This document shows positions 1 through 5,137 of a stretch of 7,832 nucleotides of DNA, one piece after another. The stretch spans positions 1-7,832 of the forward strand of contig CANRIY010000070.1 in NCBI GenBank assembly GCA_947630775.1, written 5' to 3'. The notes beneath the pieces are model-generated. The model was not told the DNA's origin, made no database searches, and was given only the letters and a program-made list of their open reading frames with translations. Position 1 is the stretch's first letter, and each line of letters begins with the position of its first letter. Position numbers and translations under genes: made by a program. Source of the stretch: an uncultured Clostridia bacterium. GTDB taxonomy: Bacteria > Bacillota > Clostridia > Christensenellales > Borkfalkiaceae.

Positions 1-584
1 ACGCCAACAAGGTGCGCAAGAATCCCCTCCGCGTCATCTTGAACGGCCTCGGCAAGGACGCCGCAATGATTATCTCCCGCATCAACGGCTTTACCTTCTG
101 CGAGACGGAATTCGACCCCTACACCGAGACGGTGAAGGTGACGAATCGCATCTCCTATTCGGACGGTCCCCGCGCGAAGGTCAACTGCTACGGCGCGGAC
201 AACGTGCCCGAGGGCGTCGCCATCATGAAGCTCGAGCATGTGGGCGTCTCCATCACGGGCAACTCCACGAACCCCACCCGCTTCCAGCACCCCGTCGCGG
301 GCACCTATAAGAAGTGGTGCGTCGAAAACGGCGTGAAGTACTTCTCCGTCGCTTCGGGCGGCGGCACGGGCAGAACGCTCCACCCCGACAACATGGCGGC
401 GGGTCCTTCCAGCTACGGCATGACGGATACGATGGGCAGAATGCACTCCGACGCGCAGTTTGCGGGCTCCTCGTCCGTTCCCGCACACGTCGAGATGATG
501 GGCCTCATCGGCATGGGCAACAACCCGATGGTCGGTGCGACGGTCGCCGTCGCAGTCGCCGTCCAAGAGGGCATGAATAAGTAA
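1..584 (+). CDS. GGGtGRT-family protein, 3' part (5' end outside window)
   Basis: The reading frame is already open at base 3 and runs to TAA at 582-584, giving about 193 C-terminal residues. I read no start: a GTG at 12 is in frame, but coding sequence continues upstream of it and no ribosome binding site is visible. The motif that names the family, ASGGGTGRT, is present at about bases 350-376. It is followed by a Gly/Met-rich stretch (MAAGPSSYGMTD) and an Ala/Val-rich end. Family members are roughly 330 residues (from memory), so about 40% is missing upstream. The family is common in anaerobic Bacillota, and I know of no firmly established biochemical role. No signal peptide or membrane segment is seen in the visible part. 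A strong terminator 17 bases after the stop makes this the last gene of its transcript. The family call is confident; the function is unknown. Confidence 0.88.
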   Translation, partial: ANKVRKNPLRVILNGLGKDAAMIISRINGFTFCETEFDPYTETVKVTNRISYSDGPRAKVNCYGADNVPEGVAIMKLEHVGVSITGNSTNPTRFQHPVAGTYKKWCVENGVKYFSVASGGGTGRTLHPDNMAAGPSSYGMTDTMGRMHSDAQFAGSSSVPAHVEMMGLIGMGNNPMVGATVAVAVAVQEGMNK

Positions 585-597
585 AATTGCAATATAG

Positions 598-630
598 AAA
601 GGCGTTCCCGTTTGGGGAACGCCTTTTTTT
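598..630. terminator. Strong intrinsic terminator between convergent genes
   Basis: A perfect 9-bp stem, GGCGTTCCC (601-609) with GGGAACGCC (615-623), encloses a 5-base loop. Seven T's follow on the plus strand (624-630) and AAA precedes the stem (598-600). This is a textbook rho-independent terminator for the GGGtGRT gene. The minus-strand gene at 643-2049 ends 12 bases beyond. On the minus strand the same hairpin is followed by TTTCTATATT, so it can also serve that gene, though less well. Confidence 0.93.
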
Positions 631-642
631 GCCGTTTGGATG

Positions 643-2049
643 TCAGTTTATCTTCTTTTTCACGATCTTATACGCGACGGATGCGACAAGGATGAGCTGG
701 GACATGATGAGGAGTACGATGGGCGTCACATACGAATAGGACATCATGGACGTCCCGTCTTGGAAGACGTACGAATCGAACATAAGCGTAAAGACGATGT
801 TCAGAATGAGATTCGCGACGCAGGCGCCCGCAAGGATGGCGGAGAGGACGATCCCCGAAGATTCCTTTTCCTGCGCGATATTGCGGAGCGTGCGGATGAA
901 TACCACCGCCAGCAAGGCGAGAATGCAGACCTGCAACACCGCCGCGATGACGGCAACGGTGAGTTCCCCGGCCGGCGTCGGAAGCTGTACATCGTTGATG
1001 TACATGACCCCGATGACGGAGCATGCCGTGATCGCGTTGAGGTCGAGATCGATGCCGAGATTGACGTCGCCGGTGTCCGCGGCAAGGGTCGCAGAGATCT
1101 GGGACTGTTTTGTGAACAGGAACCCGAGAACGACGGGGATGATGCAGACGAGGGCGATAGAGGTCGTCACGATCGTCTTGGGATTCACGAATTCCTTTCC
1201 GCGGGAGGCGGCGAGAAGGGCGGTGCCGAGCCCGAGGAAGACTCCGCCGAGGGCGATCCCCGCCGTCGTCGCGCCGTTGAAGGAGAAGGAGACCTCCGCA
1301 GAGGAGACCGTTGAGGACGAGAGGGCGCTGACCCCCGCCCCCGCCGAGGAGAAGGTGTAGATCGTGCAGGCGGCGACGAGGAAGCTCGCATAAGCCGCCA
1401 CGGCGCACGCGAAGAAGGGCCGTTTTTTGCCGTCACGCATTTGCTTCGCAAAGAAGACGCCCGAAAGTGTCGCGAACGCGGGGACGGCGAGGAAGGTGAG
1501 CGAGGCTATCACGGTACAGATCACAGTGGGAGTATAGAGGGATACTTCAAGGGGACCCGTGTCTTTCGTATACGCCGAGAGGATCAGACGGATGTCGTCG
1601 TAAGCATTGTAAAAGTAATCGTAGATCATCGCACCGTTTGCCGACATTCTGCCGTTTGTGGCGTTTAGCCCGATGCAGAAGACGAAGATAAACGAGAAGA
1701 GGACGGAAGCGAGCGCCAGTGCGCCGCCGCAGATCCCGAGAATGTCGAAAATAGTCTTCTTGTTCGGCTTTTCGGCAGAAGCGGCGTCTGCGGGAACATC
1801 GTCCGCAAAAACCGCGGGAACGGCCTCAGAGATCGGGCCGGACGCTGCGGGCAAAGCTACCGGCGGGGTGGGAGAAGCAGCGGCGGCAGAAGCGGTGAAG
1901 TGATGTCCGCAGATCATGCAGAAATTCGCCGCGCCGTCGATGAGCCCGCCGCATTCCGGACAGACTTTCTTTCCGTCCAGACGGTTGCCGCACTGCATGC
2001 AGTAGACGGCTTCCTCGGGGTTTTCCGCCCCGCAGGTGTTGCAGATCAT
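643..2049 (-). CDS. Double zinc ribbon, multi-pass membrane protein of unknown function
   Basis: A 468-residue protein. The first 50 residues hold two zinc ribbons: Cys3, Cys6, Cys17, Cys20 and Cys30, Cys33, Cys44, Cys47, all CxxC pairs, so two bound zinc ions are expected. A low-complexity Ala/Pro linker (about 52-96) follows. There are then about eight hydrophobic segments (roughly 104-128, 173-201, 210-233, 262-282, 292-312, 363-385, 398-423, 440-461), and the tail is Lys-rich (KIVKKKIN). The long loops at about 129-172 and 313-360 are likely extracytoplasmic. The start is supported by a ribosome binding site, GGAGGT (plus-strand 2056-2061), 6 bases upstream of ATG. Zinc ribbon plus membrane domain is a common architecture in Clostridia, usually without a known function. 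The gene is monocistronic with its own promoter and is convergent with the GGGtGRT gene. I do not recognise a specific family for the membrane part. Confidence 0.9.
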   Translation of the reverse strand: MICNTCGAENPEEAVYCMQCGNRLDGKKVCPECGGLIDGAANFCMICGHHFTASAAAASPTPPVALPAASGPISEAVPAVFADDVPADAASAEKPNKKTIFDILGICGGALALASVLFSFIFVFCIGLNATNGRMSANGAMIYDYFYNAYDDIRLILSAYTKDTGPLEVSLYTPTVICTVIASLTFLAVPAFATLSGVFFAKQMRDGKKRPFFACAVAAYASFLVAACTIYTFSSAGAGVSALSSSTVSSAEVSFSFNGATTAGIALGGVFLGLGTALLAASRGKEFVNPKTIVTTSIALVCIIPVVLGFLFTKQSQISATLAADTGDVNLGIDLDLNAITACSVIGVMYINDVQLPTPAGELTVAVIAAVLQVCILALLAVVFIRTLRNIAQEKESSGIVLSAILAGACVANLILNIVFTLMFDSYVFQDGTSMMSYSYVTPIVLLIMSQLILVASVAYKIVKKKIN

Positions 2050-2082
2050 TGTGAAACCTCCATGATAATTCGGGATGAATCT

Positions 2083-2111
2083 ATTATAATGCCATAAAAA
2101 GGGTTTGTCAA
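2083..2111 (-). promoter_or_regulatory. Consensus sigma-A promoter of the zinc-ribbon membrane protein gene
   Basis: Read on the minus strand, a perfect -35 box TTGACA (2111-2106) and a perfect -10 box TATAAT (2088-2083) are separated by exactly 17 bases. Transcription should start near 2076, leaving a leader of about 27 bases that carries the GGAGGT ribosome binding site. Both boxes match the consensus in every position, so strong, probably constitutive, expression is expected. Confidence 0.92.
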
Positions 2112-2166
2112 GCTTTTCTTGCGTTTCTTCGGCGTTGTCGCTTCCGTCCCGCCTTGGCGCCCCCTC

Positions 2167-2204
2167 GCGTCATTCTTAGACGGTGAGCAGTACGTAGTCC
2201 GAAC
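2167..2204 (+). repeat. Interspersed repeat family 1, short copy A
   Basis: Begins GCGTCATTCT and ends with AGTACGTAGTCCGAA, which is shared with the fuller copy at 2215-2277. It lacks the usual 3' end (CCCGAAGAATCTCGCGG), so it is a truncated or diverged copy. It is preceded directly by CCTTGGCGCCCCCT (2152-2165), which is the head of repeat family 2. Confidence 0.7.
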
Positions 2205-2214
2205 CATTCCCCCC

Positions 2215-2277
2215 GCGTCATTCTGAGCCGAAAGGGCAGTACGTAGTCCGAAATGCAATTCCCGAAGAATCTCGCGG
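2215..2277 (+). repeat. Interspersed repeat family 1, full copy B
   Basis: Runs from GCGTCATTCTGAGCCGAA to CCCGAAGAATCTCGCGG. It is nearly the same as the copy at 3433-3494, over 1.1 kb away. The two share the first 18 bases, the middle (GTACG, AGTCCGAA) and the last 20 or so, and differ mainly in a short variable part after GAGCCGAA. Similar GTCATTCTGAG...GAAGAATC repeats are known to me from intergenic DNA of many bacteria. Their function is unclear. Confidence 0.82.
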
Positions 2278-2300
2278 GGGACACGCGTTACTGTTATGCG

Positions 2301-2360
2301 GCGAGATCCTTCGGGACATTCTTTCGCGGACTTCGTTCTTTCCTACTGTCTCAGGATGAC
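2301..2360 (-). repeat. Interspersed repeat family 1, inverted copy
   Basis: Read on the minus strand, this segment begins GTCATCCTGAG, contains AACGAAGTCCG, and ends CCCGAAGGATCTCGC. These are the same landmarks in the same order as the forward copies at 2215 and 3433. It is diverged but recognisable. Confidence 0.72.
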
Positions 2361-2384
2361 GCCGCCCACTCCTTGACGCCCCCC

Positions 2385-2517
2385 GCGTCATTCTGAAGCG
2401 CCGCGTCCTTGCGGCGTGAAGAATCCCGAGGATGAAAGTTCGGACTTCGTTCTTCGGGATGTTTCGCTACGCTCGACATGACGCGGTAAACGTCTCAGGA
2501 TGACGAATCGGGAATCC
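2385..2517. repeat. Family 1 repeats in head-to-head inverted arrangement
   Basis: A forward copy starts at 2385 (GCGTCATTCTGAAGCG) and reaches GAAGAATCCCGAGG near 2430. It contains an internal hairpin, GCCGC...GCGGC (about 2400-2414). An inverted copy follows and ends at about 2485 with ACATGACGCG. A second partial inverted copy lies at 2490-2517 (CTCAGGATGACG followed by GGGAATCC). The outer ends are complementary, so the block is an imperfect long palindrome. Confidence 0.68.
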
Positions 2518-2528
2518 CCAAAAAACTC

Positions 2529-2557
2529 TTGCAATTTTCAAAAAGGCGTGGTATAAT
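2529..2557 (+). promoter_or_regulatory. Sigma-A promoter of the structured RNA and XRE gene
   Basis: The -35 box TTGCAA (2529-2534) and a perfect -10 box TATAAT (2552-2557) are separated by 17 bases. The predicted start, about 2564, falls on the first base of the outer closing stem of the RNA described next. That makes the promoter and RNA look like one designed unit. Confidence 0.87.
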
Positions 2558-2563
2558 CGATCC

Positions 2564-2716
2564 GTCACACAGAGTTGAATAGTTTCCCGATTTTTGTACA
2601 TGTTGTCTTTGGCAACATGTATCTCCCTATTTCGTGTATAAAAATCGGGAAAACAGGGCTTTGTGTGACAACAAAGAGATACATTTGCAGTGTGTCTCTT
2701 TGAGGCACACTTTTTT
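2564..2716 (+). ncRNA. Candidate structured leader or attenuator RNA upstream of XRE gene
   Basis: About 153 nt from the predicted start to the end of the terminator U-tract. Pairings seen: P1, an 11-bp closing stem with one G-U, 2564-2574 with 2659-2669. P2, a perfect 13-bp stem, 2583-2595 with 2640-2652. P3, a perfect 9-bp hairpin, 2597-2605 with 2613-2621. Two further pairings exclude each other. One is an antiterminator-like stem, 2673-2684 with 2690-2701, 12 pairs with two G-U. The other is a perfect 9-bp pairing of 2617-2625 (ATGTATCTC) with 2676-2684 (GAGATACAT). The antiterminator overlaps the terminator's 5' arm. Inner P2 bases can alternatively extend P2 by seven pairs (2596-2602 with 2633-2639), at the expense of P3. 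This is the layout of an attenuator or riboswitch, but a free-standing small RNA is also possible. I do not recognise a known RNA family. The pairings are seen; the regulation is inferred. Confidence 0.72.
2689..2716 (+). terminator. Intrinsic terminator in the leader, just before the XRE gene
   Basis: AGTGTGTCTC (2689-2698) pairs with GAGGCACACT (2702-2711) around a TTT loop: ten pairs, one of them U-G, followed by T's to 2716. It ends only five bases before the ribosome binding site of the downstream gene (GGAGG, 2722-2726). It therefore either ends a small RNA or is read through conditionally to express that gene. Confidence 0.85.
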
Positions 2717-2731
2717 ATTATGGAGGAGAAC

Positions 2732-2992
2732 ATGACAGGAGAGGAACTTGAGCGCCGTTTCAGGCACGATCGGGAGGAAGCGTGGAAGCGGGCGTTCGGG
2801 CGGCGGCTCACAAAGCTCATGCAGGACAATGAGGTGAGCATGGAGTACGCGGCGCGTCTTGCGGAGTGCTCAAAGGAGCGTCTCCAAGATCTGATGGACG
2901 GAAAAATTTTCCCGACCGTGCAGGAGTGCATGCGTCTCCGCTTTCTTGCCTACGACGGTTTGGAAGTCCTATACGGCATCAAGCAGCCCTGA
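2732..2992 (+). CDS. Small XRE-like helix-turn-helix protein
   Basis: Encodes 86 residues if it starts at ATG 2732, which is the best choice: GGAGGAG lies at 2722-2728, five bases from the core to ATG. An in-frame ATG at 2720 overlaps that site, and a GTG at 2690 lies inside the terminator. Residues 1-20 are highly charged and probably helical. Residues about 22-73 resemble a Cro/CI (XRE) DNA-binding domain: a first helix FGRRLTKLMQDN, a turn, SMEYAARLAEC, a recognition-like helix SKERLQDLMDGK, then TVQECMRLRFLA. The match is by pattern only. There is no sensor or enzymatic domain, so it is a minimal regulator or antitoxin-like protein, but no toxin gene is adjacent. It is preceded by its own promoter and the structured leader, and followed by a perfect palindrome. 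It may be autoregulated; that is inference. Confidence 0.78.
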   Translation: MTGEELERRFRHDREEAWKRAFGRRLTKLMQDNEVSMEYAARLAECSKERLQDLMDGKIFPTVQECMRLRFLAYDGLEVLYGIKQP

Positions 2993-3029
2993 CGAACCGT
3001 CCGCCGAACATGTTCGGCGGACGGTTCGT
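2992..3029. terminator. Perfect 38-bp palindrome after XRE gene: terminator hairpin or operator
   Basis: The two 19-base arms, 2992-3010 and 3011-3029, are exact reverse complements with no spacer. The palindrome starts at the last base of the XRE stop codon. As RNA it would form a very stable stem of about 17 bp with a CATG tetraloop. Only TTTG follows, so the U-tract is poor. It is likely a transcript-end hairpin that stabilises or terminates, but a symmetrical operator is possible. Confidence 0.72.
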
Positions 3030-3037
3030 TTGTAGTC

Positions 3038-3092
3038 CCTTGGCGCCCTCCCGCGCGAGACGCTGACACGCCGTCCTTGCGTGACTGAGGGG
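3038..3092 (+). repeat. Interspersed repeat family 2, copy 1
   Basis: Begins CCTTGGCGCC and ends CCTTGCGTGACTGAGGGG. The same ends occur in the copy at 3508-3561. The internal hairpin arms are diverged here compared with that copy, so it looks older or damaged. Confidence 0.72.
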
Positions 3093-3432
3093 TTTTTGTC
3101 CCGATTACCCTGCGCGCGTTCTAAAATACGTCATGGTGAGCTTGTCGAACCATCACCTTGTTTATAATGCGGTGATCCTTTGACACGCCGCTTTTGGCAG
3201 CGGCGGCTACTTCGCGCCGAGGGCGGCGCTCGTGCCGCGCTTAGTGCAATAGAATGCGCGCGGGGCAGGATGACGTGATTAGAACCGTTGCCCACCCCCT
3301 TCTCGTTGCGGCGGCAGGGACCGCCGCAACCCCGTCGGCGAGGCACGCCTCCTGTCGCGGCGTCCCTCACAGCCCATCGGGCTGTTGAGGAGAATGACGC
3401 CGCTCCTCCCCTCGGGAGGGGGCATGTCCCCC

Positions 3433-3494
3433 GCGTCATTCTGAGCCGAATTGTTGTACGCAGTCCGAATGGCAATTCCCGAAGAATCTCGCGG
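3433..3494 (+). repeat. Interspersed repeat family 1, full copy D
   Basis: Near-duplicate of the copy at 2215-2277, with the same start (GCGTCATTCTGAGCCGAA) and end (AATTCCCGAAGAATCTCGCGG without its first base). It is preceded, like that copy and the one at 2385, by a run of C's, so the shared core is CCCCCGCGTCATTCTGA. It lies 13 bases upstream of a family 2 copy. Confidence 0.82.
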
Positions 3495-3507
3495 AACGGA
3501 GTCCGTT

Positions 3508-3561
3508 CCTTGGCGCCCCCTCGAGGGGGAGCTGTCACGCGCCCTTGCGTGACTGAGGGGG
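3508..3561 (+). repeat. Interspersed repeat family 2, copy 2, with two perfect hairpins
   Basis: Begins CCTTGGCGCC and ends CCTTGCGTGACTGAGGGGG. It contains a 14-bp palindrome CCCCCTCGAGGGGG (3516-3529). Next comes a perfect 7-bp stem GTCACGC (3534-3540) with GCGTGAC (3547-3553). Elements with this CTCGAGG...GTCAC...GTGACTGAGGGG pattern are familiar to me from intergenic regions of Clostridia; their role is unknown. Confidence 0.75.
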
Positions 3562-3587
3562 TGTCGTTCCAAATCGAATGACACCCC
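3558..3587. repeat. 12-bp hairpin at the edge of repeat family 2
   Basis: GGGGTGTCGTTC (3558-3569) pairs with GAATGACACCCC (3576-3587), with one G-U, around a 6-base loop. It overlaps the last bases of the family 2 copy and may be part of it. No U-tract follows, so it is not a standard terminator. Confidence 0.72.
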
Positions 3588-3660
3588 TTCCGTCACGGCA
3601 AGGGCAGCCGTGCCACCCACAGCACAAGGCACGCCCTTCGGGTGCCCTCGAGGGGTGGGC

Positions 3661-3724
3661 AAGAGTTCGGACTCCGTTCTCCCCGAGATTTCTCCACTCC
3701 GCTTCGCTTTGGTCGAAATGACAG
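3661..3724 (-). repeat. Interspersed repeat family 1 variant, inverted copy
   Basis: On the minus strand it reads GTCATTTCGACC, then AAGCGAAGCGGAG, GAGAAATCTC and GGAGTCCGAA. This is the GTCATTTCGA...GAGAAATCTC variant of the same broad repeat class. Confidence 0.7.
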
Positions 3725-3842
3725 GGTTTGGAGAGGATCCCAAAGCCTCCACCCCAAAGGGGACATGCCTTGACTTTTCCTTTTTTGGAAAAAGGTTTTT
3801 CCCGCGGGTTTTGTAAAAAAGCGTCCGTAAAGCGCGAAATGC

Positions 3843-3872
3843 TTGACAAAATACATTTTCTGAGGTTATAAT
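3843..3872 (+). promoter_or_regulatory. Sigma-A promoter of the phospholipid operon
   Basis: Perfect -35 TTGACA (3843-3848) and perfect -10 TATAAT (3867-3872) with an 18-base spacer. Transcription should start near 3879, giving a leader of only about 25 bases before ATG 3905. A GTG at 3884 would then sit about five bases from the transcript end, which argues against it as the start. Confidence 0.9.
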
Positions 3873-3904
3873 GATAAAATCGAGTGAGGAAACGGACAAG
3901 GCAT

Positions 3905-5137
3905 ATGGGGAAGAAGTTATCAAAACCGGTCAGGAAGCAACTGCTGAATATAGGGTTTCTTCTGATCCTCATCGCGGTCACGCTTATCGTGCTCTTTACC
4001 GCAACGGATATCCGTCTCCATGACATCGGCGTCTTTCTTTCGCGGTGCAATCCTTGGCTGATCGCCGCGGCGATCGCGGCGATGGTGCTCTTTATCCTGT
4101 TCGAAGCGGTCAGCCTGCACTTTATTTTGCGCGGGCTCGGCGAAAAACCCCGCTTTCACTCCTCGATCGTCTATTCGACGGCGGATACCTATTATTCCGC
4201 GATCACGCCCTCGGCGAGCGGCGGCCAGCCCGCTTCCGCCTTCTATATGGTGAAGGACGGGATCGGCGCGGGGAAGGCGTCCTTTTCCCTCGTCTTCAAC
4301 ATTGCGGCATATACCTTTGCGATCATCGTCATCGGCGCGGTCGCCGTTGCGGTGCGCCCCGGGTTTTTCTCGATGATCGACGGCTGGTTCCCGAAGTTCC
4401 TCGTCGTTCTCGGTTTTATCCTGCAGGGATTGCTCTTTGCCTTCTTCATCGGCTGTATGTTCTGGGGGAGCGCCGTCCGTAAGGTCGGGAACGGAGTCAT
4501 TTGGCTTTTGACGAAACTGCACATCGTCAAAAAACCCGATAAGTGGAAGGACCGCCTTGCGCGGGAAGTCGAAAAGTACAAGGCTTGCCTCGGGGCGATC
4601 AAGCGCCACCCCGGCATGACGTTCATCAACTTCTTCTGCAACCTCGGGCAGAGGGTGTCCCATGTGCTCATTCCCTGTTTCGTGTTCTTTGCGGCGGACA
4701 GCAGCGTGAATTTTTTGGATCTGTTTGCCTGCTCCGCCCTCGTCACCATCGGATATAACTCCATTCCCCTTCCCGGGGGAGTGGGGGTCTATGAATATCT
4801 TTACCCGAGCATCTATTGCATCGTATCCGCACAGGAGGCATTTGTGCTCTCCGCGCTCATGGTCTCGCGTGCGATCTCATACTATATGAGCATGATGCTC
4901 AGCGGCGTATATACGCTCGTCTATCATGCCGTCATGATCCGCAGGAAGCCCAAGGCGGCCGAGGAGGCCGGGGGAGCCGAAGTTGCGGAGAATGCGGAGC
5001 CTTCCGCAGAGGATCCCGTCCCGCCCGAAGAGGCCGAAGGGGAGCCCGCAGAGGGAACGGAAGACGGAGAAATACAGATTGGAGAGAATTATGAAGAAAA
5101 CGGGGAATCCGGAGAACAACCAAGCGGTCAGGGGTGA
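3905..5137 (+). CDS. LPG_synthase_TM / YbhN-family (flippase-like) membrane protein
   Basis: A 410-residue multi-pass membrane protein resembling the lysylphosphatidylglycerol synthase transmembrane family (the N-terminal domain of MprF). Family landmarks are TPSASGGQPASAFYM at about 101-115 and IPLPGGVGVYEYLYP at about 287-301. Hydrophobic segments lie near 13-33, 50-75, 128-150, 164-188, 238-262, 270-290, 302-320 and 325-344. The cytosolic lysyl-transferase domain of full MprF is absent, so it should not aminoacylate lipid. In MprF this membrane part moves lipid between leaflets, and a lipid-transport role is plausible here. Residues about 348-410 form a highly acidic Glu/Ala/Gly/Pro tail, unusual for the family. 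The last 15 codons overlap pssA by 47 bp. ATG 3905 is chosen from the promoter position; its ribosome binding site is weak (GAGGA at 3886-3890, or AAGG too close). It is first in the operon with pssA and psd. Confidence 0.85.
   Translation: MGKKLSKPVRKQLLNIGFLLILIAVTLIVLFTATDIRLHDIGVFLSRCNPWLIAAAIAAMVLFILFEAVSLHFILRGLGEKPRFHSSIVYSTADTYYSAITPSASGGQPASAFYMVKDGIGAGKASFSLVFNIAAYTFAIIVIGAVAVAVRPGFFSMIDGWFPKFLVVLGFILQGLLFAFFIGCMFWGSAVRKVGNGVIWLLTKLHIVKKPDKWKDRLAREVEKYKACLGAIKRHPGMTFINFFCNLGQRVSHVLIPCFVFFAADSSVNFLDLFACSALVTIGYNSIPLPGGVGVYEYLYPSIYCIVSAQEAFVLSALMVSRAISYYMSMMLSGVYTLVYHAVMIRRKPKAAEEAGGAEVAENAEPSAEDPVPPEEAEGEPAEGTEDGEIQIGENYEENGESGEQPSGQG

Larger units (their letters stand above)
2112..2528. 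other. Non-coding tract built from interspersed repeats
   Basis: No convincing gene lies between the two divergent promoters at 2083-2111 and 2529-2557. The tract is made of forward and inverted degenerate copies of a repeat beginning GCGTCATTCTGA (listed separately). Two short heads of a second repeat, CCTTGGCGCC (2152-2161) and CCTTGACGCC (2371-2380), are joined directly to copies of the first. Open frames here and on the opposite strand consist of repeat sequence. Confidence 0.8.
3030..3842. other. Non-coding tract of repeats and tandem perfect hairpins
   Basis: I find no gene in these 813 bases. They hold two copies of repeat family 2, one full forward and one inverted copy of family 1, and a run of separate hairpins. 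These include GTTGCGGCGG with CCGCCGCAAC (3305-3314/3321-3330, perfect 10 bp), CAGCCC with GGGCTG (3370-3375/3379-3384), CCTCCC with GGGAGG (3405-3410/3414-3419), and CACGGC with GCCGTG (3594-3599/3607-3612). A piece resembling a partial inverted family 1 end, AGGATGACG, lies at about 3267. An AT-rich hairpin with a T-run occurs at about 3779-3800. The long open frames on the minus strand are GC-biased read-through of this repeat DNA. Confidence 0.8.

Noticed and set aside
640..1314. 224-residue plus-strand open frame
   Set aside because: It lies antisense within the zinc-ribbon membrane protein gene, is rich in charged residues, and has no ribosome binding site or family match. It is a GC-driven shadow.
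2564..2716. 6S RNA, tmRNA, SRP RNA or T-box leader
   Set aside because: I see no 6S-like central bubble with flanking stems, no tmRNA ends or tag frame, no SRP Alu/S-domain motifs, and no T-box sequence or specifier loop. The identity is left open.
2690..2731. Earlier starts for the XRE gene (GTG 2690, ATG 2720)
   Set aside because: GTG 2690 is inside the terminator stem and ATG 2720 overlaps the ribosome binding site. ATG 2732 has ideal spacing.
2467..2931. 154-residue minus-strand open frame
   Set aside because: It spans the repeat, the promoter, the structured RNA and part of the XRE gene in antisense. All of these have better explanations.
3005..3016. LexA/SOS box in the palindrome (CGAACATGTTCG)
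   Set aside because: The Gram-positive SOS box has four bases between CGAAC and GTTCG. Here there are two, and the sequence is simply the centre of a much longer palindrome after the gene.
2152..3724. CRISPR array or tandem repeat array
   Set aside because: Repeats are degenerate, irregularly spaced, in both orientations, and lack unique spacers of constant size; no cas genes.
3779..3800. Terminator from CCTTTTT/AAAAAGG hairpin with T-run
   Set aside because: The stem is almost all A-T and no gene lies upstream to be terminated. It is more likely part of repeat DNA.
3884..3904. GTG 3884 as start of the flippase-like gene
   Set aside because: It is only about five bases from the predicted transcription start and has no ribosome binding site; ATG 3905 fits better.
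3279..4050. Overlapping minus-strand open frames of 214 and 171 residues
   Set aside because: They translate the repeat and hairpin DNA and run into the antisense of the membrane protein gene. Two frames are open across the same repeats, which shows composition and not coding.
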